A DNA stretch of 64,000 nt, taken from contig NZ_CP042218.1 in the NCBI RefSeq assembly GCF_007795095.1, positions 1,860,001-1,924,000 of the forward strand. Reading direction: 5' to 3'. The notes beneath the pieces are model-generated. The model was not told the DNA's origin. It saw only the letters and a list, made by a program, of their open reading frames with translations, and ran no database searches. Shown here one piece after another: positions 35,063 to 45,243 of the stretch. The translations under genes and the position numbers were made by a program. Within the stretch, counting starts at the first letter, position 1. Each line of letters opens with the position of its first letter. Source of the stretch: Luteimonas granuli. Lineage in GTDB: Bacteria; Pseudomonadota; Gammaproteobacteria; Xanthomonadales; Xanthomonadaceae.

Positions 35063-35449
35063 ATGACGAGCGAGCAGAAAAAGTTCGGCCTCCGGCTGCG
35101 CAAGGCGCTGCGCGAGGCGAAGGTGCCCGAGAGCGCCGTCGAGCTGGCGCGGCTGCTCCCGCAATACGGCGGCATGGCAGTGACCCCGGCCGCGGCTCAC
35201 CGCTGGCTCAGCGGACGGTCCATTCCGCGCGCGGAGAACATGCGGGCGCTCTCGACGCTGCTCCGGGTCCGGCTCGATTGGCTCTACGGCGAGGAGGCGG
35301 AGCGGCGCGAAGTGCGGGAGCCCAAGGCGGCATGGACGGCCAGCGCGCAGGACCGGCACGCGATCGACGCCTTCCTCGCACTGGACGAGCGCCATCGCCG
35401 GCTGGTCCGCGAACTGGTGGCGGCGCTGGCCACCGCCGGAAAGGGCTGA
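35063..35449 (+). CDS. XRE-family helix-turn-helix transcriptional regulator
   Basis: A 128-residue DNA-binding protein. The helix-turn-helix covers about residues 10-75: FGLRLRKALREAKV, then VELARLLPQYGGMAVTPAAA, recognition-like AHRWLSGRSIPRAENMRAL and LRVRLDWLYGEEAE, a form common in phage-type repressors and solitary XRE regulators. The C-terminal 45 residues (DRHAIDAFLALDERHRRLVREL) are helical and may dimerise. ATG 35063 is used; a TTG at 35024 would extend it into the palindrome and is unlikely. It stands next to no recognisable phage gene. Confidence 0.8.
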   Translation: MTSEQKKFGLRLRKALREAKVPESAVELARLLPQYGGMAVTPAAAHRWLSGRSIPRAENMRALSTLLRVRLDWLYGEEAERREVREPKAAWTASAQDRHAIDAFLALDERHRRLVRELVAALATAGKG

Positions 35450-35480
35450 CCGCGATCCGGCCACCGGCGGAGCAGCCTGC

Positions 35481-35936
35481 TCAGTCTTCCCCGATGTCCT
35501 CGTTCCACAGCCCGGGATTGGCCGCGATCCACTCCCGCATCATCGCGACGCAGCGCTCGTCGTCCAGCACCACGACTTCGGTCCCGGTCTCGCGCAGCCA
35601 GTCGATGCCGCCGGCGAAATTCACCGCTTCGCCCACGACCACCGTGCCGATGTTGAACTGCCGCACCAGGCCGCTGCAGTACCAGCAGGGCGCGAGCGTG
35701 GTGACCATGATGGTGTCGCGGTAGGAGCGCTGGCGGCCGGCCTTGCGGAAGGCGTCGGTCTCGCCGTGGATGGAGGGGTCGCCCTCCTGCACGCGGCGGT
35801 TGTGGCCGCAGCCCAGCAGGCGGCCGTCGGCGTGGTACAGGGCGGCGCCGATCGGGACGCCGCCCTCGGCCAGGCCGCGCCTGGCCTCCTCCAGGGCGGT
35901 CTCGAGCAGGGCAGGGTAGTCGGGGGTGGCGATCAT
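35481..35936 (-). CDS. Cytosine deaminase-like nucleoside/nucleobase deaminase
   Basis: A 151-residue zinc-dependent deaminase of the CDA fold. Zinc ligands are His57 and the pair Cys84/Cys87 in LAPCWYC, and Glu59 in IHGETDAF is the proton shuttle. Overall it resembles fungal cytosine deaminase (yeast Fcy1) more than bacterial CodA or TadA, including [21 protein letters not shown] and the acidic end WNEDIGED. It probably converts cytosine to uracil, though isoguanine or other bases are possible. It is divergent from ubiE, 35 bases apart. Confidence 0.85.
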   Translation of the reverse strand: MIATPDYPALLETALEEARRGLAEGGVPIGAALYHADGRLLGCGHNRRVQEGDPSIHGETDAFRKAGRQRSYRDTIMVTTLAPCWYCSGLVRQFNIGTVVVGEAVNFAGGIDWLRETGTEVVVLDDERCVAMMREWIAANPGLWNEDIGED

Positions 35937-35959
35937 GGGCGGCTCCGGCCGGCGGGTGC

Positions 35960-35971
35960 GATAATCCTCGC
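35960..35971 (+). promoter_or_regulatory. Extended -10 box of ubiE, predicted leaderless start
   Basis: TGC followed by GATAAT (35960-35965) forms an extended -10, and ATG comes after exactly six bases (35972). A leaderless ubiE transcript is predicted. Confidence 0.5.
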
Positions 35972-36730
35972 ATGACCGACCGCGCGCCCCGCCCCGACAC
36001 CACCCACTTCGGCTTCCGCGACGTGCCGGTGGCCGAGAAGCAGAAGCTGGTGGGCGAGGTGTTCTCGTCGGTGGCCGGCAACTACGACCTGATGAACGAC
36101 CTGATGTCGTTCGGCATCCACCGCATCTGGAAGCGCTACTTCACCGCCACCGCGCAGGTGTCGCGCGGGGACCGGGTGCTCGATCTCGCCGGTGGCACCG
36201 GCGACATCGCCGCGCTGCTGCGCCCGCGCGTGGGCGAGACCGGCGAACTGGTGCTGGGCGACATCAACGGCAGCATGCTGCGCGTGGGCCGCGACCGCAT
36301 GGTCGACCGGGGCAACGTGCGCGGCTTCAGCTACGTGCAGTGCAACGCGCAGTCGCTGCCGTTCCCGGACGGGAGTTTCGACCTGGTCACGATCGCCTTC
36401 GGCCTGCGCAACGTGACCGACAAGGACGCGGCGCTGCGCGAGATGCTGCGCGTGCTCAAGGTCGGTGGCCAGGCGCGGGTGCTGGAGTTCTCCGAAGTCC
36501 CGGACTGGTTCAGGCCACTCTACGACTTCCACTCCTTCCAGGTCCTGCCGAAGCTGGGGCGCCTCTTCGCCGGCGATTCCGACAGCTACCGCTACCTGGC
36601 CGAGTCGATCCGCAAGCACCCGCCGCAGGAGGAGCTCAAGGCGATGATGGAGGCCGCCGGCTTCGCGCGCTGCCGCTACCGCAACCTGTCGGGCGGCATC
36701 GTCGCCATCCACGACGGCTGCAAGGCCTGA
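35972..36730 (+). CDS. ubiE: Ubiquinone/menaquinone biosynthesis C-methyltransferase UbiE
   Basis: A 252-residue SAM-dependent methyltransferase that methylates the quinone ring late in ubiquinone (and menaquinone) synthesis. Signatures include [39 protein letters not shown] motif I in [12 protein letters not shown], and the C-terminal [16 protein letters not shown] and [12 protein letters not shown]. Length matches E. coli UbiE (251). It starts with no visible ribosome site, consistent with a leaderless mRNA. Divergent from the deaminase gene. Confidence 0.96.
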   Translation: MTDRAPRPDTTHFGFRDVPVAEKQKLVGEVFSSVAGNYDLMNDLMSFGIHRIWKRYFTATAQVSRGDRVLDLAGGTGDIAALLRPRVGETGELVLGDINGSMLRVGRDRMVDRGNVRGFSYVQCNAQSLPFPDGSFDLVTIAFGLRNVTDKDAALREMLRVLKVGGQARVLEFSEVPDWFRPLYDFHSFQVLPKLGRLFAGDSDSYRYLAESIRKHPPQEELKAMMEAAGFARCRYRNLSGGIVAIHDGCKA

Positions 36731-36824
36731 GGCGTCACCGGCGGAGCCGGATGCGCCGCCGGGGAGACGCGCCCGACGCGGCCAGCGGCTAGAATCGGCA
36801 GCTGTTCCAGCTGTCGGACCCCCC

Positions 36825-38885
36825 ATGATCCCGAGTCGCTTCTTCCGCCTGGCCGCCTTCGCCGCCCTGGTCCTGATCGCCGTGGCCGCCTGCAAGCGCG
36901 AACCCACGCCCGCCGAGGAGCCCGTGGCCGCCCGGCCGGCGGCCGCCTCCGCCAGCGACGATTACGACGAGCACTCCTACGCCGAGCCCGACAAGGTCGC
37001 CATCGACGACCTGGCGCTCGACCTGGCGCTCGACTTCGGGGCCCGCACCATCAGCGGCACCGCCACCTACACCCTGGACTGGCGCGACGACACGGCCACG
37101 GCGCTGGTGCTCGATACCCGCGACCTGACCATCGAGCGGGTCGAGGCCGAGGCCCCGGGCCTTGCCTGGAAGCCGTTGGAGCATGAGCTCGCCGACCGCG
37201 ACGACCTGCTGGGCAGCAGGCTCACGATCCGGTCGCCGGAGCGCGACGTGCGCATCCGCGTCACCTACCGCACCTCGCCGCAGGCCTCGGGACTGCAGTG
37301 GCTCGACGCCTCGATGACCGAGGGCAAGGTCACGCCCTTCATGTTCAGCCAGTCGCAGGCCATCCACGCGCGCTCGTGGGTCCCGCTGCAGGACACGCCG
37401 CGCGTGCGCTACACCTACAGCGCCCGCGTGACCGCCCCGGCCGACGTGATGGTGCTGATGAGCGCCGACAACGACCCGGCCGCCGTGCGCGACGGCGACT
37501 ACAGCTTCCGCATGCCCCAGCGGATCCCCTCGTACCTGATGGCGATCGCAGCCGGCGACCTGGTGTTCAGGCCGATCTCGGCGCGCTCGGGCGTCTGGGC
37601 CGAGCCGGCCGCGGTGGACCGCGCAGTGGCCGAGTTCGAGGACACCGAGCAGATGATCGCGACCGCCGAGTCGCTGTACGGGCCGTACCGCTGGGAGCGC
37701 TACGACATCCTGGTGCTGCCGCCGTCCTTCCCCTACGGCGGCATGGAGAACCCGCGCCTGACCTTCGCCACGCCGACGGTGATCGTGGGCGACAAGTCGC
37801 TGGTGGCGCTGATCGCGCATGAGCTGGCGCACAGCTGGTCGGGCAACCTGGTCACCAACTCCAGCGCCAAGGACGGCTGGCTCAACGAGGGCTTCACCAG
37901 CTACGTCGAGAACCGGATCATCGAGGCGCTCTACGGCAAGGAGCGCGCCGTCATGGAATACGTGATCTCGCGCAACGGGCTGAAGGCCGAGATCGGGAAG
38001 ATGAGCCCCGAGGAGCAGGCGCTGGCCGTGCGCCCGGGCGTGGTCAAGGACCCTGACGCCTCGCTGAGCGCGGTGTCCTACGACAAGGGCGCATGGTTCC
38101 TGCAGTTCCTGGAGGAGCGCTTCGGCCGCGCCGAATTCGACGCCTTCCTGCGCGGCTACTTCGACCACTTCGCCTTCCAGTCGATCCCGACCTCGCGCTT
38201 CGTCGAGTATGCGCAGGAGCATCTGCTCGACGCGTATCCGGGCAGGGTCAGCCGCGAGGAGTTCGACGCCTGGCTGTACGAGCCCGGCATTCCCGGCAGT
38301 GCGCCGCAGGTGCGGTCGCGCAACTTCGGCGTGGTCGACAGCGCGCGTCTGGCGTGGATGGGCAGCGGCACCCTGCCGCCGCAGGTGATCACCGGCGAAT
38401 GGAGCACGCAGGAATGGGTGCACTTCCTCGAGGGCCTGCCGGAGACACTGTCGATCGAGCAACTGTCGCAGCTCGATACCGCCTACCGCCTCACCGGCAC
38501 GCGCAACGGCGAGCTCGCCCAGCGCTGGTACCCGCTCGCGGTGCGCAGCGGCTATGTCCAGGCCTATCCGGCGATGGCCGACTTCCTGCGCAGGATCGGC
38601 CGCCGCAAGCTGATCATGCCGACGTACCAGGCGCTGGTGGCCACCGAGGCCGGCCTGCAGTTCGCGAAGCAGCAGCTGGAGGCCGCGCGTCCCGGCTACC
38701 ATCCGATCACCACCGCATCGGTCGAGCGCGTGATCGCGGAGGCGAAGCCGGCCCCGGGCAGCGGCACGTCCCTGCCGGCGGAGGCCGCGCGTCCCGCTCC
38801 GGAAGCCGGACCCACCGCTCCGGCGAGGACGAGGATGCCCGCCGCGGACGGCGACCCCACGCGTCCCGCGCCCAGCGGCCCTTGA
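36825..38885 (+). CDS. M1-family zinc aminopeptidase, lipoprotein
   Basis: A 686-residue metallopeptidase related to leukotriene-A4-hydrolase/aminopeptidase N. A lipoprotein signal (LVLIAVAAC) points to the periplasmic face of a membrane. The N-terminal beta domain spans about 60-245. The exopeptidase motif is FPYGGMENPRL near residue 305, and zinc ligands are His332, His336 (HELAH) and Glu355 (GWLNEGF), with Glu333 catalytic. A helical C-terminal domain (about 510-640) is followed by a Pro/Ala-rich tail of about 45 residues. TAGAAT at 36790-36795 is a candidate -10 box. Substrates are unknown. Confidence 0.93.
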   Translation: MIPSRFFRLAAFAALVLIAVAACKREPTPAEEPVAARPAAASASDDYDEHSYAEPDKVAIDDLALDLALDFGARTISGTATYTLDWRDDTATALVLDTRDLTIERVEAEAPGLAWKPLEHELADRDDLLGSRLTIRSPERDVRIRVTYRTSPQASGLQWLDASMTEGKVTPFMFSQSQAIHARSWVPLQDTPRVRYTYSARVTAPADVMVLMSADNDPAAVRDGDYSFRMPQRIPSYLMAIAAGDLVFRPISARSGVWAEPAAVDRAVAEFEDTEQMIATAESLYGPYRWERYDILVLPPSFPYGGMENPRLTFATPTVIVGDKSLVALIAHELAHSWSGNLVTNSSAKDGWLNEGFTSYVENRIIEALYGKERAVMEYVISRNGLKAEIGKMSPEEQALAVRPGVVKDPDASLSAVSYDKGAWFLQFLEERFGRAEFDAFLRGYFDHFAFQSIPTSRFVEYAQEHLLDAYPGRVSREEFDAWLYEPGIPGSAPQVRSRNFGVVDSARLAWMGSGTLPPQVITGEWSTQEWVHFLEGLPETLSIEQLSQLDTAYRLTGTRNGELAQRWYPLAVRSGYVQAYPAMADFLRRIGRRKLIMPTYQALVATEAGLQFAKQQLEAARPGYHPITTASVERVIAEAKPAPGSGTSLPAEAARPAPEAGPTAPARTRMPAADGDPTRPAPSGP

Positions 38886-38899
38886 GTCCGGCGGCCACC

Positions 38900-39649
38900 A
38901 TGGACAACCGGTCCCCCGCACGTCTCCGCGCCGCCCTGGCGACCGCGTTCTGCGCGTCGCTGCTGGCGCTCGCCGCCTGCCAGGACCCCGCGGCCCGCGC
39001 CGAGGCCGAAGCCGCCGCCCGGGCGCAGGCCGACGAGGCCGCGGCGGAGCAGGCCGCCGCCGACTTCGATGCTGCGTATGCCGCGGAAAACTGGGTGCTG
39101 GCCGGGGCGCAGGGCGACGTGCTGCTGGCGCGCTGGCCCGACACCGCGGCGGCGGAGCGCATCCGCCCGCTGCACGTGGAGGCGCGCGCCAGGGGCAATG
39201 CCGCTCGCGAGGATGCGCGCCTGGCATCGCTCTGGGCCTACAACGCGGAGCCGCTGAAGGGCGGCACCCAGCTCTCGGCGGCGATCTTCTCGAAGGAGAA
39301 CGTGGACAGCGACGGCAGCGGCGCGAAGCCGGTCCGGCTGATCTTCCGCGACCATCCGGAGTGGGGGCGTTCCAGCTACCTGGTGATGCAGGCCGGCGAT
39401 TTCGACTGCTACGGCGCCTGCCGGGTGACGGTCACCGTCGACGACGCCGAACCGAGGCGCATGGCCGCCAACCGGCCGGACACCGACGAGGCCATCGCCA
39501 TGTTCATCGACGACGAGCGCGCCCTCTGGCGGATGATCGACGGCGCCAGGCGGCTGAAGGTCGAGTATCCGGTCAAGGCCGGCGGCACGCGCACGGCCGA
39601 GTTCGAAGTGGGCGGCCTGGACCGCGCGCAGCTGCCGGCCTGGAACTGA
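38900..39649 (+). CDS. Lipoprotein of unknown function
   Basis: A 249-residue putative lipoprotein (lipobox LLALAAC, Cys26). After the anchor comes an Ala/Glu-rich coiled-coil-like region (about 27-110). The C-terminal half resembles a beta domain with KPVRLIFRDHPEWGRSSYLV, a two-Cys FDCYGACRVTVTVDD segment and MIDGARRLKVEYPV. The pattern is of periplasmic proteins of unknown role. The family was not recognised. It begins 15 bases after the aminopeptidase gene and may be co-transcribed. Confidence 0.7.
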   Translation: MDNRSPARLRAALATAFCASLLALAACQDPAARAEAEAAARAQADEAAAEQAAADFDAAYAAENWVLAGAQGDVLLARWPDTAAAERIRPLHVEARARGNAAREDARLASLWAYNAEPLKGGTQLSAAIFSKENVDSDGSGAKPVRLIFRDHPEWGRSSYLVMQAGDFDCYGACRVTVTVDDAEPRRMAANRPDTDEAIAMFIDDERALWRMIDGARRLKVEYPVKAGGTRTAEFEVGGLDRAQLPAWN

Positions 39650-39665
39650 CGGCCCGCCGCAGGGC

Positions 39666-40598
39666 CTACAGCGCGTAGCCGAACTGCAACCGGAACTCCG
39701 CCGCGAACGCGGCGTAGTCGAAGCGCTGGTTCTGCGTGCCCGGATGCTCGACCTTCAGCGCGCCCATCAGGTTGCCGATGCGGCCGATGGTCTCCCAGTC
39801 GTAGCCCTTCTCGATGCCGAAGATCAGGCCTGCGCGGAAGGCGTCGCCGCAGCCGGTGGGATCGGTGATGCGGCGTTCCTGGGCCGGCGGGATGTCGTGG
39901 CGCCTGCCGCCGGCCAGGATGCAGGCGCCCTTGGGCCCGCGGGTGGCGATGTAGGCCTTCACCTTGCTGGCGATGGTGTCCTCGTCCCAGCCGGTGCGCT
40001 CCTGCAGCAGGTTGGACTCGTAATCGTTGACGGCGACGTAGTCCGCCTGCTCGATGAAGGCACGCAGCTCGTCGCCGTTGAACAGCGGCATGGCCTGGCC
40101 CGGGTCGAAGATGAACGGGATGCCGGCCTCGTGGAACTCGCGCGCGTTCTGCAGCATGCCCTCGTAGCCGTCGGGGCTGACGATGCCGATGGTGACGCCG
40201 GGCACGTCCCGCACGTGGTTCTCGTAGCTGCGCATCATCGCGCCCGGGTGGAAGGCCGTGATCTGGTTGTTGTCGTGGTCGGTGGTGATGAAGGCCTGCG
40301 GGGTGAACAGGTCCTCGATCACCTTGACCCGGTCCAGCGTGATCCCGTTGTCCTCGAACCAGGCCCGGTAGGGGGCGAAGTCCTGGCCCACGGTGGCCAT
40401 CGGGATCGGGTCGCCGCCCAGCAGCTTGAGGTTGTAGGCGATGTTGCCGGCGCAGCCGCCGAACTCGCGGCGCATGCGCGGCACCAGGAACGACACGTTC
40501 AGGATGTGCACCTTGTCCGGCAGGATGTGGTTCTTGAACTGGTCGGGGAACACCATGATGGTGTCGTAGGCCAGGGAACCGCAGATCAGTGCAGGCAT
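39666..40598 (-). CDS. PfkB-family carbohydrate/adenosine kinase
   Basis: A 310-residue ribokinase-superfamily enzyme. The N-terminal motif FGGCAGNIAYNLKLLG and the C-terminal PfkB signature DPTGCGDAFRAGLIFGIE (Asp as catalytic base) are clear. Closest in style are bacterial adenosine-kinase-like proteins of about 310 residues, but the sugar or nucleoside substrate is not certain. ATG 40598 gives the MPALICGSLAYDTIM opening; upstream in-frame sequence is Arg/Pro-rich and not protein-like. It is divergent from mreB across 280 bases. Confidence 0.9.
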   Translation of the reverse strand: MPALICGSLAYDTIMVFPDQFKNHILPDKVHILNVSFLVPRMRREFGGCAGNIAYNLKLLGGDPIPMATVGQDFAPYRAWFEDNGITLDRVKVIEDLFTPQAFITTDHDNNQITAFHPGAMMRSYENHVRDVPGVTIGIVSPDGYEGMLQNAREFHEAGIPFIFDPGQAMPLFNGDELRAFIEQADYVAVNDYESNLLQERTGWDEDTIASKVKAYIATRGPKGACILAGGRRHDIPPAQERRITDPTGCGDAFRAGLIFGIEKGYDWETIGRIGNLMGALKVEHPGTQNQRFDYAAFAAEFRLQFGYAL

Positions 40599-40731
40599 CG
40601 GGAAGGCGCTCCGGGGGCTGGGTGCCGGCCCGGTGGGACGGCGTTCTCGTTTTCGGGGAGGTGCCGGGAACCGGCGGAGGGGCGCGGGGTCGGCCTGACT
40701 GGGTCCGGGGCCGCGCGGCCGCATAGGTTAG

Positions 40732-41922
<1,191 letters not shown>

Positions 41923-41945
41923 GCTGACAGCACCCGGCCCGTCCC

Positions 41946-42791
41946 GTGTCCAGCTACGCCAGCCCCGCCGCCCCCCGGTCCAGTGACGTCGCCGGCACCC
42001 TGCGGCTGCTGGCCTATCTGGCGATCAGCGTGGTCCTGATCGTGTCCGACCACCGCGGCGACTGGCTCGCCCAGCTGCGCGGCCATGCCAGCGTCGCGGT
42101 GCAGCCGCTGTGGTGGCTCGCCGGACTGCCGTCCCGCCTGGGCGAAGGGCTGCGCGACGACGCCGCCACCCGCGCACGCCTGTCCGAGGAGAACCGCCGC
42201 CTCCGCAACGAGCTGCTGCTCGGCGCCGCGCGCCAGGCCCGGCTGCAGGTCGAGGCCGAGGAGAGCGCACGCCTGCGCGGCCTGCTCGGCGCCGCGGAGC
42301 GTGGCGGTTTCGACGTGCAGCTGGCGCCGATCCTCGACGTCGACCTCGACCCGACCCGCCAGCGCCTGATGCTCAACGCCGGGACGCGGGCCGGTGTCCG
42401 TCGCGGGCAGGCGGTGATCGACGCCGGGGGCCTGGTGGGGCAGGTGATCGAAGCCACGCCCACCACCGCCGTGGTGCTGCTGCTGACGGACCCCGACCAC
42501 GCCGTGCCGGTGGTGGTGGCGCGCACCGGCGTGCGCCTCATCGTCTACGGCGCGGGACGCAGCGATGTGCTCGAGCTGCGCAACGTGCCGCTGTCGAGCG
42601 ACGTCCGCGCCGGCGACGTGCTGATCACCTCCGGCCTGGGCGGGCGTTTTCCGCCGGGCTTCCCGGTGGGCACGATCGCCGCCCTGCGTCCGGACGAGAG
42701 CCGCGCCTTCCTGCTGGGCGACGTCGAGGCGGCCGCCCAGCTCGACCGTGGCCGCGACGTGCTGCTGGTCCGCGAGAGGGAGGGGGAATGA
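41946..42791 (+). CDS. mreC: Rod shape-determining protein MreC
   Basis: A 281-residue elongasome scaffold with a single N-terminal membrane helix (about residues 20-38, LRLLAYLAISVVLIVSD). A short coiled coil (about 65-110) follows, then the periplasmic double beta-barrel domain with LMLNAGTRAGVRRGQAVI, TTAVVLLLTDPDHAVPV and the GDVLITSGLGGRFPPGFPVG motif. The GTG 41946 is the first usable start after mreB. It overlaps mreD by 4 bases. Confidence 0.95.
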   Translation: MSSYASPAAPRSSDVAGTLRLLAYLAISVVLIVSDHRGDWLAQLRGHASVAVQPLWWLAGLPSRLGEGLRDDAATRARLSEENRRLRNELLLGAARQARLQVEAEESARLRGLLGAAERGGFDVQLAPILDVDLDPTRQRLMLNAGTRAGVRRGQAVIDAGGLVGQVIEATPTTAVVLLLTDPDHAVPVVVARTGVRLIVYGAGRSDVLELRNVPLSSDVRAGDVLITSGLGGRFPPGFPVGTIAALRPDESRAFLLGDVEAAAQLDRGRDVLLVREREGE

Positions 42792-43273
42792 GCGCCCGTG
42801 CGCGCCCCTGGGTGCTCCCGGTCAGCGTCCTGCTGGCGCTGCTGCTCGGCCTGCTGCCGATGCCCGCGCTGCTGCAGCCGCTGCGCCCCTACTGGCTGGC
42901 CCTGGTGGTCGCCTACTGGGTGATCGAGGACAGCGAGCGCGTCGGGCTGGGCTTCGCCTTCACCGTCGGTCTGGTGGCCGACCTCGCGTTCGGCGGCCTG
43001 CTCGGCGAACAGGCGCTGCGGCTGGTGGTGATGGCCTTCATCCTGCAGCGCTTCCGCACCCAGCTGCGCTTCTTCCCGATGCCGCAGCAGGCGCTGGCCA
43101 TCGGCGGCCTGCTGCTCAACGACCGCGTGATCAGCACCGTCATCCACCTCGCACTGGGTGAACCGCTGCTGCCGCTGGCCTACTGGTGGGCGCCGCTGCC
43201 CGGGATGCTGCTGTGGACGCCCCTGTTCGTGCTCCTGGACGCGCTCCGCATGGGCCGCGGCGCGCGCCGGTGA
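42788..43273 (+). CDS. mreD: Rod shape-determining protein MreD
   Basis: A 161-residue integral membrane protein with about five helices (residues 10-155), carrying LRPYWLALVVAYWVI and FTVGLVADLAFGGLLGEQALRL, typical of MreD. It works with MreC and the RodA-PBP2 pair. ATG overlaps the mreC stop (AATGA), and the PBP2 GTG overlaps its own stop (GTGA), so the genes are translationally coupled. Confidence 0.95.
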   Translation: MSARARPWVLPVSVLLALLLGLLPMPALLQPLRPYWLALVVAYWVIEDSERVGLGFAFTVGLVADLAFGGLLGEQALRLVVMAFILQRFRTQLRFFPMPQQALAIGGLLLNDRVISTVIHLALGEPLLPLAYWWAPLPGMLLWTPLFVLLDALRMGRGARR

Positions 43274-45243
43274 GACGGCCGGACGCGCACGGCCGCCTGC
43301 GCAACGCCGAGGCCGAAGCGCGCCTGTTCCGCGGGCGCGCACTGATCGGCTTTGCCGTGGTGGTGCTGTCGTTGCTGGGCCTGGCCGGCTGGTATTTCAA
43401 GCTGCAGGTGCTCGACCACGACGACTACGCCCGGCGCTCGCAGGCCAATCGCATCAAGCCGCGGCCGGTGGTGCCGGGCCGCGGTCTCATCCTCGACCGC
43501 GAGGGCCGGGTGCTGGCCGACAACGTGCCCGCCTATCGCCTGGACGTGACCCCGGAGGACGCCGGCGACATCCCGGCCCTGGTCGCGGCGCTGTCGGAGG
43601 TCGTCGAGCTCTCGCCGGAGGATCTCGCACGCTTCGAGGCTGCCCGCAGGGCCACGCGTCCGTTCCGCGCGATCCCACTCAAGCTCCGCATCGACGACGA
43701 GGAAGCGGCGCGCTTCGCGGTCGAGCGCTGGCGCTTCCCGGGCGTCGAGCTGGTGCCCTACCTCAACCGCCGCTATCCCTACGGGGAACTGCTGGCGCAC
43801 GTGGTCGGCTACGTCGGCCGCACCGACGAGGACGACATCGCCCGCTTCGGCGAAGGTCATGCGGTCTTCACCCACACCGGACGTACCGGCGTGGAGCGGT
43901 ACTACGACGAGGCCCTGCGCGGCGCGGTCGGGTACGAGCAGGTCGAGACCAACGTCGAGGGCCGCGCCCTCGGGCGTCTCGGGCTGATGCCGGCCACCGC
44001 CGGCGCCGACCTCAGGCTCTCGATCGATGCCGAACTGCAGCGGGCGGTGGTGCAGGCTTTCGGCGAGATGCAGGGATCGGCGGTGGCCGTGGATCCGGCG
44101 ACCGGCCAGGTGCTGGCCATGGTCAGCCTGCCCGGCTACGACCCGAACCTGTTCGTCAACGGCATCTCCACCAGCGACTACCGCACGCTGATGGACGATC
44201 CCGCGCGGCCGCTGTTCAACCGCAACGTGCTCGGGGGCGGGCCGCCGGGCTCGATCGTGAAGCCGTTCATGGCCCTGGCCGGACTCGACAGCGGCCTGCG
44301 CACGCCCGAGAGCCGGGTGTTCTCGACCGGTGAGTTCTTCATCCCCGGCCAGCGCCGCGGCTACAGGGACGCCGGACGCGCCGCCGGCTGGGTCGACCTG
44401 CGCGACTCGATCTCGCGCTCGATCAACTACTACTACTACCAGCTCGCCTACGACATGGGCATCGACCGGCTGGCGGCGGCCATGCACCGCTACGGCTTCG
44501 GCGAGCCCAGCGGCATCGACCTGACCGGCGAGACCGCGGGCATCGTGCCGTCGCGGGAATGGAAGGCCGGCAACAGCCGCGAGCCCTGGTACCCGGGCGA
44601 GACCGTGATCGCCGGCATCGGCCAAGGCTACTGGGTGGCCACCGCGCTGCAGATGGCGCGCGCCACCGCCGCCATCGCCAACGGCGGCACCCTGTACCCG
44701 TTGCGCCTGGCGGCGGAGCGGCGCACCGGCTACGACGCACCCTGGACCCCGCTGCCGGCCGCGCCCGCGCCGCGCATCACCGACAACCCGGCGCACCTGC
44801 GCGCAGTGCAGGAAGGCATGGAGAACACGATCCACGGCCGCGGCACCGCCACCGCGATGGCACGGGGCGCGCCCTACCGCATGGCCGGCAAGACCGGCAC
44901 CGCGCAGAAGATCGGCCGCCGTGGCGACGTCAGCCTCGATCCACGGACCCTGCCGTACCACCTTCGGCACCAGGCGCTGTTCGCGGGCTATGCGCCCGCG
45001 GAGAACCCGACCATCGCGCTGGTGGTGGTGGTCGAACACGGCGGCTACGGTGGCGCCACCGCGGCACCGATCGCGCGGCGCATCTTCGATGCCTGGCTGC
45101 TGGGGGAGATGCCGGGGCCCGCGGTGGGCGAGGGCGAGCTGGAGGCGCCGGTCGATCCGTTCGAAGGCGTGGTCTCGGCGGTGTTCTCCGGGCCGGGAGC
45201 CGTGGCCGTCGAACCGCGGGACGACGGGAGTGTGACGCCGTGA
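43270..45243 (+). CDS. mrdA: Penicillin-binding protein 2 (MrdA)
   Basis: A 657-residue class B transpeptidase that cross-links peptidoglycan during elongation. A membrane helix lies at about residues 28-48. The pedestal domain (about 60-240) includes RPVVPGRGLILDREGRVLA. The catalytic triad of motifs is Ser328-x-x-Lys331 in PPGSIVKPF, Ser384-Ile-Asn386, and Lys541-Thr-Gly in MAGKTGTAQK. GTG 43270 overlaps the mreD stop. The C-terminal 45 residues are acidic/Pro-rich. RodA, its partner glycosyltransferase, follows with a GTGA overlap. Confidence 0.96.
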   Translation: MRRPDAHGRLRNAEAEARLFRGRALIGFAVVVLSLLGLAGWYFKLQVLDHDDYARRSQANRIKPRPVVPGRGLILDREGRVLADNVPAYRLDVTPEDAGDIPALVAALSEVVELSPEDLARFEAARRATRPFRAIPLKLRIDDEEAARFAVERWRFPGVELVPYLNRRYPYGELLAHVVGYVGRTDEDDIARFGEGHAVFTHTGRTGVERYYDEALRGAVGYEQVETNVEGRALGRLGLMPATAGADLRLSIDAELQRAVVQAFGEMQGSAVAVDPATGQVLAMVSLPGYDPNLFVNGISTSDYRTLMDDPARPLFNRNVLGGGPPGSIVKPFMALAGLDSGLRTPESRVFSTGEFFIPGQRRGYRDAGRAAGWVDLRDSISRSINYYYYQLAYDMGIDRLAAAMHRYGFGEPSGIDLTGETAGIVPSREWKAGNSREPWYPGETVIAGIGQGYWVATALQMARATAAIANGGTLYPLRLAAERRTGYDAPWTPLPAAPAPRITDNPAHLRAVQEGMENTIHGRGTATAMARGAPYRMAGKTGTAQKIGRRGDVSLDPRTLPYHLRHQALFAGYAPAENPTIALVVVVEHGGYGGATAAPIARRIFDAWLLGEMPGPAVGEGELEAPVDPFEGVVSAVFSGPGAVAVEPRDDGSVTP

